Shown here: positions 9,573 to 19,002 of the stretch, piece after piece
Position numbering within the stretch: position 1 is the stretch's first letter
Layout of the letters: each line of letters begins with the position of its first letter
Origin: an uncultured Paracoccaceae bacterium
GTDB lineage: Bacteria > Pseudomonadota > Alphaproteobacteria > Rhodobacterales > Rhodobacteraceae
NCBI GenBank assembly: GCA_947499725.1
Contig: CANMPK010000007.1
Location: forward strand, 1 to 64,000
Direction: 5' to 3'
Length of the DNA: 64,000 bases
Notes under the pieces: generated by a model
What the model was told of the DNA's origin: nothing
The model's database searches: none
Seen by the model: only the letters and a program-made list of their open reading frames with translations
Position numbers and translations under genes: made by a program

Positions 9573-10360
9573 AAACAGTCATTCTGATCCCCGCCCGCTA
9601 TGCGTCAACGCGTTACCCGGGCAAGCCTTTGGCAGAGCTCACCCTGCCAGATGGCAACAAAAAAAGCCTGATCCACATGAGCTGGGAAGCCGCGCAAGAG
9701 GTCAAAGGCGTTGATGCGGTTTACGTCGCAACAGATGACGACCGCATCCGCGCTGCTGCCGAGGCGTTTGGCGCCGAAGTGATCATGACATCTGAGGCTT
9801 GCGAAAACGGCACAGCACGCTGCGCGGATGCTTTGGCCAAGGCCAACATCGAAGCGGATTTAATCGTGAACTTACAAGGCGATGCACCTTTGACGCCCGC
9901 GTGGTTCATCGAAGATTTGATCGCAGCGATGAAAGACGATCCAGAAGCGCATGTGGCAACCCCTGTGCTGCAATGTGATCCACTGACTTATGGCCATTTC
10001 GTCGAAGACCGCAAAGCTGGCCGCGTCGGCGGCACAACCGCTGTGTTTAACGCCAAAGGCCATGCGCTCTATTTCTCTAAGGAAGTGCTGCCATATATCG
10101 ACGCTGACAAAGTGCCAGACAGTGACATTCCGGTCTATCACCACGTCGGTGTCTACGCCTATCGCCCAAGCGCTTTGGCTGCTTACACCAGCTGGCCCAT
10201 CAGCGAGCTTGAAACCCTAGAAGGCCTTGAGCAACTGCGCTTTTTGGTCAACGACACTAAAGTGCGTTGCGTCGTTGTCGAAGGCAAAGGCCGAGTCTTC
10301 TGGGAATTGAATAACCCCGAGGACGTGCCTCGGATCGAAAGCGTTTTGAAGGATCTGTAA
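9569..10360 (+). CDS. kdsB: 3-deoxy-manno-octulosonate cytidylyltransferase
   Basis: VILIPARYASTRYPGKPLAEL; overlaps upstream isomerase and abuts kdsA. Confidence 0.95.
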   Translation: MKTVILIPARYASTRYPGKPLAELTLPDGNKKSLIHMSWEAAQEVKGVDAVYVATDDDRIRAAAEAFGAEVIMTSEACENGTARCADALAKANIEADLIVNLQGDAPLTPAWFIEDLIAAMKDDPEAHVATPVLQCDPLTYGHFVEDRKAGRVGGTTAVFNAKGHALYFSKEVLPYIDADKVPDSDIPVYHHVGVYAYRPSALAAYTSWPISELETLEGLEQLRFLVNDTKVRCVVVEGKGRVFWELNNPEDVPRIESVLKDL

Positions 10361-11205
10361 TGGAACAGAACATCGTCACAGTTGGTGATATCAAATTCGG
10401 CGGGTCCAACCCGATTTCATTTATTGCCGGTCCATGTCAGTTGGAAAACCGCGATCATGCGATGATGATGGCGGAAAAAGTCGCGGAAGCGATGGCGCCG
10501 TCAAAGTCCAAGTTCATCTTCAAAACCAGCTACGATAAGGCCAACCGCTCTTCGATTGGGTCTGCGCGTGGTATCGGCATGGAAGAAGGTCTGAAGATCC
10601 TGCAAGAGGTGCGTGACACCTTTGGCTGCCCAGTGATCACAGACGTGCACGAAAGCAGCCATTGCGCTGCGGCGGCAGAGGTTGTGGACATCATTCAAAT
10701 CCCTGCGTTCCTGTGTCGCCAGACTGATCTGCTGCTGGCGGCTGGTCGTACAATGAAGCCTTTAAACATTAAGAAAGGTCAGTTTCTGGCCCCTTGGGAA
10801 ATGGGCAATGTGGCGGAAAAAGCGGCGTCGACAGGCAATGATCAGATTATGCTCTGCGAGCGCGGCACATCCTTTGGTTACAACACTCTGGTAAATGATT
10901 TCCGTGGCCTGCCAACCATGGCGGAAACCGGCTGTCCGGTGATTTTTGATGCCACCCATTCGGTGCAGCAACCTGGTGGGCGCGGCAATAGTTCTGGTGG
11001 CGAACGTAAGTTCGTAGCGACCTTGGCGCGTGCAGCTTGTGCTGTGGGTGTGGCAGGCCTGTTTATTGAAACCCACGAAGACCCAGACATGGCGCCATGT
11101 GATGGGCCGAACATGATCGCGGTTGATAAACTGGCAGGTCTTATCGGCCAGTTGGTTGAAATCGACGCCATGACAAAAACGCAGGCCAAGCTGGAACTCA
11201 GCTAA
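10360..11205 (+). CDS. kdsA: 3-deoxy-8-phosphooctulonate synthase
   Basis: FIAGPCQLENRDHAMMMAEKVAE, FKTSYDKANRSSIGSARGIGMEEGL. Confidence 0.96.
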   Translation: MEQNIVTVGDIKFGGSNPISFIAGPCQLENRDHAMMMAEKVAEAMAPSKSKFIFKTSYDKANRSSIGSARGIGMEEGLKILQEVRDTFGCPVITDVHESSHCAAAAEVVDIIQIPAFLCRQTDLLLAAGRTMKPLNIKKGQFLAPWEMGNVAEKAASTGNDQIMLCERGTSFGYNTLVNDFRGLPTMAETGCPVIFDATHSVQQPGGRGNSSGGERKFVATLARAACAVGVAGLFIETHEDPDMAPCDGPNMIAVDKLAGLIGQLVEIDAMTKTQAKLELS

Positions 11206-11246
11206 TCCTTAACAAGCAGTAAAGCACGCTGTCTTCAGACATTGCT

Positions 11247-11275
11247 GACGTTTCGGTTGTTACGACCGAAACGTC
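11247..11275 (+). other. perfect 11-bp inverted repeat GACGTTTCGGT-TGTTACG-ACCGAAACGTC
   Basis: Read directly; 24 nt before the ATG of the DUF2793 gene; no T tract. Confidence 0.7.
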
Positions 11276-11299
11276 GCATTTCAACTGAAGGAACAGCCC

Positions 11300-12358
11300 A
11301 TGCCCGACACTACAGCCCGCCTCGCGCTGCCCATTTTGGCGGCGGCGCAGGCCCAGAAACACGTTACCCACAACGAAGCCTTGCAGATGTTGGATGGCAT
11401 CACGCAACTGGTGCTCAACAGTGTTGGTGCCGTAACGCCGCCTGCCAGTCCGACGCTCGGAGAGGTGCATGCTCTTGGCAGCAATCCAACCGGTGATTGG
11501 GCAGGGCAGGCGGGTCAATTGGCGCAATGGCAGTCCTTGCAATGGATTTTTGTGGCCCCACAAGAAGGGTGGCGCGCTTGGGATAGCACGGCGCAAAACC
11601 TGTTGATCTATCGCCAAGGCGCTTGGGTTGGCGCGTTTGAAAACTTGTCTGGCCTTGGCATTGGCACGCAATCAGATGCGAACAACCAACTTGCGGTTTC
11701 TGGTGTGGCTTCCTTGTTTAGTCACGCAGGGCAGGGGCACCAGATCAAGCTCAACAAGGCCAGCGCCGGTGACACGGCTTCGTTGCTCTATCAATCAAAT
11801 TGGGCGGGGCATGCTGAAATTGGGCTGACGGGTGACAATAATCTACACGTCAAAACATCAGCAGATGGCAGCACATGGGTCGAAGCTTTGGTGATTGAAG
11901 CGGCCACTGGTTTGGCGAGCGGTGCAGCGGTGCAATCTAGCCCCACGGATATCACAAGCGGCCGGTTGGCGCGGGCGGATTACGTGTATGGCGCGGGCAA
12001 CCTATTAGGGAGTGTTTCACAAATTGCAGGCGTGCCCACTGGCGCGGTGATCGAAGCGGGTGAAAACGCGCTTGGCCGCTATGTGCGTTTTGCCGATGGT
12101 ACGCAGATTTGCACGGGGGAAACGACGCTTGATATCACCCAAACGGCCGGTGCGATGTTCCGGTCTGATTCTGTGCAAATCGACTTCGCAGTGCCCTTTT
12201 CAGTTGCTCCCAATTGCGCTGGAAGTCTCTTTTCGGCACAAAATGGCTGGTTAAATGCAAGCGCCGCAGATGAAAATTCTTGGGCGGTTTGCGGGTTTTC
12301 TTACCAGAGTTTTACCGGGCAATCCGCGTCGCTGGTTGCGATTGGTCGTTGGTATTAA
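11300..12358 (+). CDS. DUF2793 domain-containing protein (phage/GTA fibre- or spike-type)
   Basis: N-terminus MPDTTARLALPILAAAQAQKHVTHNEALQMLDGITQLVL typical of DUF2793. Confidence 0.82.
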   Translation: MPDTTARLALPILAAAQAQKHVTHNEALQMLDGITQLVLNSVGAVTPPASPTLGEVHALGSNPTGDWAGQAGQLAQWQSLQWIFVAPQEGWRAWDSTAQNLLIYRQGAWVGAFENLSGLGIGTQSDANNQLAVSGVASLFSHAGQGHQIKLNKASAGDTASLLYQSNWAGHAEIGLTGDNNLHVKTSADGSTWVEALVIEAATGLASGAAVQSSPTDITSGRLARADYVYGAGNLLGSVSQIAGVPTGAVIEAGENALGRYVRFADGTQICTGETTLDITQTAGAMFRSDSVQIDFAVPFSVAPNCAGSLFSAQNGWLNASAADENSWAVCGFSYQSFTGQSASLVAIGRWY

Positions 12359-12389
12359 GCTGCTTAAAACTTGGGCGAATTAGCGGTTG

Positions 12390-12417
12390 GGCCTCGACGT
12401 AAGCGTCGGGGCCGTTT
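12390..12417 (+). terminator. rho-independent terminator after DUF2793 gene
   Basis: GGCCTCGACG-TAAG-CGTCGGGGCC followed by GTTTTGG. Confidence 0.75.
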
Positions 12418-12567
12418 TGGTTTTATGCGGGTGGGATCTAAGTATCAGCCTGAGGTTACGTGGTGTAAATTTCAGAATTATCTCGCGCAGCACCCTTTAC
12501 AAATCCTCACAAATCCTCAGTTTATACTAGTATACCAGAAGGCATCACAGAAACTAGGGAGGTACCT

Positions 12568-15500
12568 GTGAAACACGCTACTTGGAGGACAGTCGGATTC
12601 TGTCTCGCGTCTGCTATGGGCACACAAGCTTATGCGAATGACGCATGTGACGCGCACGGCAGTCTCACCATTATTTCCGCTACCGATGACGGCCTCTATG
12701 AGGAAACGCACGGTCCTGAAAACACAATCGACGGCAATCTGGATCCAGATTCCCGTTGGTCAAACGAAGGGCAGGGCGAGCCGAAGTATCTTGTTCTCGA
12801 TCTAGGGGCCAAGCAAACGCTGAAGTCACTGGGCGTGGCGTGGTACAAAGGCGATAGCCGTAAATCCACCTTTGCAATTGAAGCTTCTGTGGATGGCACA
12901 AATTATACGACCATCGTGCCAGAAGGCCAATCTGGCGGTGAGATCCTTGATTTTGAAACGCTGAGCTTTGACCCAGTTCAGGCGCAGTTCGTGCGTTTGG
13001 TTGGTAAGGGCAACGAAGCGAATGAGTGGAACTCAATCGTAGAAATCCAAGCGGGTGGTTGTGGCGTTGCGGTTGAAAAACCAGCGCAGCCTGTCCTAAC
13101 CAAGCGCGTTGGCACAGGTCTTTATGGCCTAGACCCAACAAAAGCCCCTGGTGAAAACTTTGACCTGCTTGGCTGGTACATGACCACGCCAGCGGATGAC
13201 AACGGCGACGGTAAATCTGACAGCGTTTATGAAAAAGAACTGGCCGCTGGTTGGACTGATCCGCGTTTCTTCTACACCGATCCGGTGACAGGTGGCATGG
13301 TGTTCCGTGTGACGCCAGCAGGTGCAAAAACATCTGCAAACACCAGCTACACCCGCAGCGAATTGCGCGGCATGTTGCGTCGTGGCAATGACAAGATCAA
13401 CACGCGTGGCGCCAACAAAAACAACTGGGTGTTCTCCTCTGCGCCTTTGGCTGCCAAAGCCTCTGCCGCAGGCGTTGACGGCAAGATGCGCGCGACACTT
13501 TCTGTGAACCAAGTGACCCGTCAGGGTAAAGCCTACCAAGTGGGCCGCGTGGTGATCGGTCAGATTCACGCGAAAAACGACGAGCCTATTCGTCTGTATT
13601 ATCGCAAGCTGCCGCAGAACAAATACGGCTCTTTGTACTTTGCGCATGATCCTGAGATCGGCAAAGAAAGCTGGATCAACGTGATCGGTTCCCGTGCAGA
13701 CCGCGCGCCGAACCCTGATGATGGTATCGCGCTGGACGAGATCTTTACCTATGAGATCGAAGTCACTGGCGTACGCGAAGGCGATGAAACGATCCCAATG
13801 CTGCATCTGACCATCACACGTGACGATGGCTCTCAAGTCTCCATTGAACCGTTTGATATGCGCGATAGCGGCTTTAGCACCGATGATGAATTCATGTTCT
13901 TCAAAGCGGGCGCTTATGCAGGCAACAACACCAGCCCAGAACCTGAGACTGACTTTGATAAAGTCACCTTCTATGAGCTGGAGTATTCCCACGATGCACC
14001 GCCAGCCGGCGCTTGGATCGACAAGCTGGTTGCAGCAGAAAAAGCGAAAAAGCTGGCTCTGTTGACGGAAGTCACACCACCAATCCCTGCACAAGCAGGC
14101 GTGGTGATCGATGACAGCTTTGCTGACGGCGACCGTGCCGGTGGTGCAGACGAGCTGGGCGGCGTGTGGTGGACCACAAGTGCCAAGACAGCGATCGAGA
14201 TCGAGCCGAACAAGCTGGGTCTGGTGTCTGGCACAGCGGGCCGCGGCATTCGCACAACCTTCGAACCACAGACCCTGTCTGATGGCCAAGCGATCAAAGC
14301 ATCCTTTACTTTCACAACCCCAGAAACTGTGGGCAAAGATCGTCAAGATGCCTTCCGCGTCGGCTTGCATGACCGTCTGGAACGTGCGGACCTAGAGCAA
14401 GACTTGAGCGCATCTTCGAGCGCACCAAACAAGCTTTACAACGCGCTGCCAGGTTACATGGTGACCTTCGATGTGAACCGCGCCGATCCAACGCTGAACA
14501 ACGTTGATGTGCGCAAGCACGTTCGTATCAAGGAAGTGGGCCGCTTGATGAGCACCTACCAAGGGTATGAGCTGTTGGCAGAAGGCGGCGAGAGCTTCAC
14601 CTTTGAGCCAAACACCACCTACAACGGAGATGTGATCATCGAGAAGACAGCAGCAGGCCTGACGATCTCTGGCACGCTGAACAACGAAGCCGGTCAGATG
14701 ACCACGTTCACGCATACCGATGAAGGCAGCGATGTGAACAACTTCGGCATGTTGTCTTTCCACGTGAACAGCAGCACCTTCGGCTCTAGCGGTACACCAG
14801 AACAGGCGGACAACGGCGCGACGTTTAGCAACGTTAAGGTCGAAATCCTCGGCGAGTCTTCTGTAGAAGAAGCCTCCACAGGTCCGGTTGTCTTTGACGA
14901 CAGCTTCGCTGATGGCGACCGTGCAAATGGTGCGGATGCGATGGACACCAACTGGTGGACCACAAGTTCCAGCAGCGCGATCGAGGTGGCCGAAGGTCAT
15001 TTGGGTCTGGTCTCTGGCGGCTCTGGTCGCGGTATCCGTGGCACATTCGCGCCGCGCACTTTGGAAGCAGGTCAAACGTTGAAGGCAAGCTTTACCTTCA
15101 CAGTACCTGAGACCATCGGCACCAACCGCGACTCCTCTGTGCGTGTTGGTTTGTTTGACAAGCTTGGCCGCCCAGATCTCGAAGACGATCTGTCTGCGTC
15201 CTCTAAGTCTCCGAACCCGATCTATGACGGCCTGCCAGGCTATATGATCGACTTTGATGTGAACCTGGATGATCCATCTTTGGCCAACATCGATATCCGC
15301 CGCCATAAAGACGATACCCAAGGTCGTCTGCTGGGCACCACCAAGGGTTATGCGCACCTTGGTGGGGGCGGGAACGCATACCAGTTCGAAGCGGGTCAAT
15401 CCTACACAGGTACGATTGCGCTGACAAAACTGGACGCAGGCATTGAAGTGGCTGGGTCTTTGTCCAAAGACGGCGCTGTGCTGAGCGAATTCAGCGCAGT

Positions 15501-15639
15501 AGACGCCGAGGGCACAATGGACACCGCCGGCATGCTCGCATTCCACGTGAACAGCAAGACGTTTGGGTCCTCCAAAAAACCAGACGAAGCTGACAACGGC
15601 TTGGACTTCACAAATATCAAAGTTGAAGTTCTGGAATAA
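12568..15639 (+). CDS. secreted multidomain alginate lyase: signal peptide, F5/8C-like domain, PL7 catalytic domain, two tandem C-terminal domains
   Basis: Sec signal (MKHATWRTVGFCLASAMGTQAYA); discoidin-like N-terminus; PL7 motifs RSELRGML, GQIHAKND, FFKAGAYAGNN; two homologous DDSFADGDRxxGAD...VNSxTFGSSxxPxxADNG units. Confidence 0.9.
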   Translation: MKHATWRTVGFCLASAMGTQAYANDACDAHGSLTIISATDDGLYEETHGPENTIDGNLDPDSRWSNEGQGEPKYLVLDLGAKQTLKSLGVAWYKGDSRKSTFAIEASVDGTNYTTIVPEGQSGGEILDFETLSFDPVQAQFVRLVGKGNEANEWNSIVEIQAGGCGVAVEKPAQPVLTKRVGTGLYGLDPTKAPGENFDLLGWYMTTPADDNGDGKSDSVYEKELAAGWTDPRFFYTDPVTGGMVFRVTPAGAKTSANTSYTRSELRGMLRRGNDKINTRGANKNNWVFSSAPLAAKASAAGVDGKMRATLSVNQVTRQGKAYQVGRVVIGQIHAKNDEPIRLYYRKLPQNKYGSLYFAHDPEIGKESWINVIGSRADRAPNPDDGIALDEIFTYEIEVTGVREGDETIPMLHLTITRDDGSQVSIEPFDMRDSGFSTDDEFMFFKAGAYAGNNTSPEPETDFDKVTFYELEYSHDAPPAGAWIDKLVAAEKAKKLALLTEVTPPIPAQAGVVIDDSFADGDRAGGADELGGVWWTTSAKTAIEIEPNKLGLVSGTAGRGIRTTFEPQTLSDGQAIKASFTFTTPETVGKDRQDAFRVGLHDRLERADLEQDLSASSSAPNKLYNALPGYMVTFDVNRADPTLNNVDVRKHVRIKEVGRLMSTYQGYELLAEGGESFTFEPNTTYNGDVIIEKTAAGLTISGTLNNEAGQMTTFTHTDEGSDVNNFGMLSFHVNSSTFGSSGTPEQADNGATFSNVKVEILGESSVEEASTGPVVFDDSFADGDRANGADAMDTNWWTTSSSSAIEVAEGHLGLVSGGSGRGIRGTFAPRTLEAGQTLKASFTFTVPETIGTNRDSSVRVGLFDKLGRPDLEDDLSASSKSPNPIYDGLPGYMIDFDVNLDDPSLANIDIRRHKDDTQGRLLGTTKGYAHLGGGGNAYQFEAGQSYTGTIALTKLDAGIEVAGSLSKDGAVLSEFSAVDAEGTMDTAGMLAFHVNSKTFGSSKKPDEADNGLDFTNIKVEVLE
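14101..15636 (+). repeat. tandem homologous domain repeat within the PL7 lyase (unit 1 about 14101-14860; unit 2 about 14887-15636)
   Basis: VVIDDSFADGDRAGGADELGGVWWTTSAKTAIEIEPNKLGLVSGTAGRGIR / VVFDDSFADGDRANGADAMDTNWWTTSSSSAIEVAEGHLGLVSGGSGRGIR. Confidence 0.9.
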
Positions 15640-15665
15640 CCTGCTTTTGACTCCCAAGGCACAGC

Positions 15666-15694
15666 GGGGGCGCTTCGGCGCCTCCGTTTTTGTT
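15666..15694 (+). terminator. rho-independent terminator after PL7 lyase gene
   Basis: GGGGGCGC-TTCG-GCGCCTCC followed by GTTTTTG. Confidence 0.8.
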
Positions 15695-15699
15695 TGGGA

Positions 15700-16551
15700 T
15701 TAGGCCATGCCCATCAGGGCATAGGTGATCTGCGCGGTTGTGAAATTAGACACGCGGCTTTCAGATGTTGGCGCCAGTTCCACCACATCGCAGCCCACCA
15801 AGCGGCGGCCTTTTAAAGCATGGGCCACCAGATCAAGCGCTTGGTAGTACCCCAGACCACCCGGCACCGGCGTGCCGGTATCTGGCAAAATTGATGGGTC
15901 TAGCCCATCCACATCAAAGCTGACGTAGACATCTTCGGGAAAGTCATCCGGCAGATCAATGGCCGAGAGATTGCCCGTCACTAAGGCCCGCGCATCAACG
16001 GCAAAGACATTGCAGGCCTCGCGGCGGTCCACTTCTTCTTGCGACATAGCCCGCACGCCGAATTGGGCGATGCGAATGCCGTCTTCTTCGGTCAGCAATT
16101 GCATCACCGAGGCATGGGAATGGCGTTCGTCCTGATAGGCTTTGCGCAGATCTGCATGAGCATCGATCTGTACGACCCCAATAGGGCGACCTAATCCAGC
16201 AACCACACCACGCACCGCGCCATAGCTGAGGGCATGTTCTCCGCCCAAGGTCACTGGAATAGAACCCTTAGCAACGACGGCCTTAGTGCGCTCTGCAATG
16301 GCTTCCATCACATCGGGCAGGGGGCCAGTGCAATCCACTGGAGCTTGCGTGGCAATCCCCTGCGCGCAAGGCTCGCTGCCCTCCCATAAGCGTTCGAGTT
16401 CAACGCTCGCTTCCAAGATTGCTTTGGGCCCGTTCGCAGTTCCTGCGCCGTAAGACACTGTGCGCTCGAGCGGCACGGGGATCACATGAAACTTTGCCGT
16501 TTCAGCATCGCGTTCTGCTGGGGAAAGCTCCCCTTCAAGGAAATATGTCAT
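15700..16551 (-). CDS. speB: agmatinase / ureohydrolase
   Basis: GGEHALSYGAVRGV, VQIDAHADLR, YVSFDVDGLDPSILPDTGTPVPGG; start overlaps nspC stop (ATGA). Confidence 0.93.
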   Translation of the reverse strand: MTYFLEGELSPAERDAETAKFHVIPVPLERTVSYGAGTANGPKAILEASVELERLWEGSEPCAQGIATQAPVDCTGPLPDVMEAIAERTKAVVAKGSIPVTLGGEHALSYGAVRGVVAGLGRPIGVVQIDAHADLRKAYQDERHSHASVMQLLTEEDGIRIAQFGVRAMSQEEVDRREACNVFAVDARALVTGNLSAIDLPDDFPEDVYVSFDVDGLDPSILPDTGTPVPGGLGYYQALDLVAHALKGRRLVGCDVVELAPTSESRVSNFTTAQITYALMGMA

Positions 16552-17732
16552 GACAGACGATCCAGAAAATCTTCGTAAGAGGGCAGGCGCAACATTTTGA
16601 GCTGATCGGTGACGGAGTTCCACATCGCAATGGCGGGCAAGGGCACGCCGTTGAACGTATTGGTCTTCACCATGGAATAATGGGACTGATCCAAAAAGGC
16701 GAAGCGATCCCCCGCTTGTGGTGCATTGGCAAAGCCGTAGTCGCCAATCACATCCCCAGCCAAACAGGATGGCCCACCAAGGCGGTGAATGATCCCTTCT
16801 GGATCTTCCCCCAGCATGTCAGGCCGATACGGGGCTTCCAGCACATCCGGCATATGGCAGGTGGCAGAGATATCCGTGATCGCCAAAGGCATGGCATTCT
16901 GCGCCACGTCTAAGATTTCGCCCACCAGAATACCGGAATGCAAAGCCACAGCCTCGCCAGGTTCTAGAAATACCTGCACATCAAAGCGCTTGTGCAAATC
17001 TTGTACAAAAGCAATCAGCCCTTCGCGGTCATAGTCGGGCTGGGTGATATGATGGCCACCACCCAGATTGATCCATTTCAACTTGGGCAAAAGGTCCGCG
17101 ATTTTCGGCTCTAAAGCGGCCCAAGTGCGCGCCAATGGGGCAAAGCCTTGCTCGCAGAGCGTATGCATATGCAACCCCTCGATGCCCTCCCAGTCGCTGG
17201 CTGTGATCTGCGAGATCGGCGTGCCAAGGCGCGAACAGGGCGCAGTCGGATCGTATTTTTCGTTCCACCCTTCGGAATGCTCGGGATTGATACGCAGCCC
17301 AAGGCTGACCTGCTCCCCCTCAGCGCACGCCTGCGCAATCACATCCGCAAAGCGTTGATGCTGGGCAGGAGAGTTAAAGATCAGATGATCCGAAAGCGCG
17401 ATAATCTCAGGCAGGTCCGCGGCTTTAAAACCCGCGCAGTATGTGGTCACCTCGCCGCCAAATTTCTCGCGGCCCAGTTTGGCTTCGTAAAGTCCAGACG
17501 CGCAGGTGCCTGCCAAGTAGCGCGACACCAAAGGCGCCAGCGCAAACATGGAAAACGCCTTGAGCGCCAACAAGACAGTGGCGCCCGAACGATCTGCCAC
17601 ATCGCGCAGGATCGTCAGGTTACGCTCCACCGCGACCTCATCCACCACAAAACAGGGCGAGGGCACGCGCGAGAGATCAAACTGCGCAAAGCTGGCTGTC
17701 GACAGCGCTTTAATATCCATGGTCTTGCCCAT
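16548..17732 (-). CDS. nspC: carboxynorspermidine/carboxyspermidine decarboxylase
   Basis: PLP fold-III decarboxylase (SPCFVVDEVAVERNL, LLALKAFSMF, GLHMHTLCEQ, INLGGGHHI). Confidence 0.92.
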   Translation of the reverse strand: MGKTMDIKALSTASFAQFDLSRVPSPCFVVDEVAVERNLTILRDVADRSGATVLLALKAFSMFALAPLVSRYLAGTCASGLYEAKLGREKFGGEVTTYCAGFKAADLPEIIALSDHLIFNSPAQHQRFADVIAQACAEGEQVSLGLRINPEHSEGWNEKYDPTAPCSRLGTPISQITASDWEGIEGLHMHTLCEQGFAPLARTWAALEPKIADLLPKLKWINLGGGHHITQPDYDREGLIAFVQDLHKRFDVQVFLEPGEAVALHSGILVGEILDVAQNAMPLAITDISATCHMPDVLEAPYRPDMLGEDPEGIIHRLGGPSCLAGDVIGDYGFANAPQAGDRFAFLDQSHYSMVKTNTFNGVPLPAIAMWNSVTDQLKMLRLPSYEDFLDRLS

Positions 17733-17749
17733 ACCCGCGCCTCTTTCGC

Positions 17750-18958
17750 TTAGAACTCTGGATGGCCGTCCAGTTCAACAACCTGCCACGGCAGACCATC
17801 GGTGTTCAGCATCTCCATGAAGGGATCAGGGTCCAGCTGCTCTGTGTTCCAAACACCAGGTTCAAGCCACTTGCCTTGCATCACCAAAGCCGCGCCAATC
17901 ATAGCAGGCACGCCGGTGGTATAGGCCACCGCTTGGCTGCCCACTTCGGCATAGCATTCTTCATGATCGCAGATGTTGTAGATGTAATAGGTCTTTTCAT
18001 CGCCGGACTCGGTTGGCCCTGTGATGATATCACCGATACAGGTCTTGCCTTTGGTCAACTCGCCCAACTCAGATGGGTCCGGTAGAACGGTTTTCAGGAA
18101 CTGCAACGGGATGATTTCAACGCCGTCGTGCATCACCGGTTCAATCCCAGTCATGCCGATGTTCTGCAACACGGTGACGTGGTTGATATAGGCATCGCCA
18201 AAGGTCATCCAAAAGCGCGCGCGCTCGATCTCTGGGAAGTGGGTGGACAGAGACTCCAGCTCTTCGTGATACATCAAATACATGTTCTTTTCGCCCACTT
18301 CAGGGAAGTCGAAGGTGTATTTATGCGTCATCGCTGGGCTTTCGACCCAATCGCCATTCTCCCAATGACGCGCAGGGGCGGTCACTTCGCGGATGTTGAT
18401 CTCTGGGTTGAAGTTGGTGGCAAAGGGCTTGCCATTGTCACCGCCGTTGCAATCCAGAATGTCGATCAGGCGAATGCCCGTCAGCTTGTGCTTGCGCACC
18501 CAAGTCGCCATCACAGAGGTCACGCCCGGATCAAAGCCAGAGCCCAAAATCGCCGTCAGGCCAGCGGCCTTAAAGCGCTCTTGGTAGGCCCACTGCCAGC
18601 TGTATTCGAACTTGGCTTCGTCTTCAGGCTCGTAGTTGGCTGTGTCCAGATAGTGAATGCCCGCTTCCAAACACGCATCCATCAGCACGAGGTCTTGATA
18701 GGGCAAAGCTAGGTTCACCAGCAGCTCTGCGCCAGTTTCTTTGATCAAGGCCACTGTATCTGCCACAACCATGGCATCCAGCTGCGCGGTTCGAATGGTC
18801 ACGCCCGTGCGTTCTTTCACATTCGCCGCGATCTCTTCGCACTTAGACACCGTGCGGCTTGCCAATGTGATCTCTTTAAAGATCTCAGAGTGCATCGCCA
18901 TCTTCGTCACAGCCACAGAGCCAACGCCACCCGCGCCAACAACCAGAACCTTTTCCAT
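17750..18958 (-). CDS. carboxynorspermidine/carboxyspermidine synthase (saccharopine dehydrogenase family)
   Basis: VLVVGAGGVGSVAVTKMAMHSEIF; LYS1-like; adjacent to nspC. Confidence 0.92.
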   Translation of the reverse strand: MEKVLVVGAGGVGSVAVTKMAMHSEIFKEITLASRTVSKCEEIAANVKERTGVTIRTAQLDAMVVADTVALIKETGAELLVNLALPYQDLVLMDACLEAGIHYLDTANYEPEDEAKFEYSWQWAYQERFKAAGLTAILGSGFDPGVTSVMATWVRKHKLTGIRLIDILDCNGGDNGKPFATNFNPEINIREVTAPARHWENGDWVESPAMTHKYTFDFPEVGEKNMYLMYHEELESLSTHFPEIERARFWMTFGDAYINHVTVLQNIGMTGIEPVMHDGVEIIPLQFLKTVLPDPSELGELTKGKTCIGDIITGPTESGDEKTYYIYNICDHEECYAEVGSQAVAYTTGVPAMIGAALVMQGKWLEPGVWNTEQLDPDPFMEMLNTDGLPWQVVELDGHPEF

Positions 18959-19002
18959 CAATCCCATCCTCGTTCTTAAAGGGGAGAACCTAAGCCAAAG
19001 GC

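Noticed and set aside
13129-15657. Long minus-strand ORFs (413 and 421 aa) opposite the alginate lyase
   Set aside because: Antisense shadow ORFs; Cys/His/Arg-rich without recognisable domains, while the + strand has a clear signal peptide and PL7 motifs
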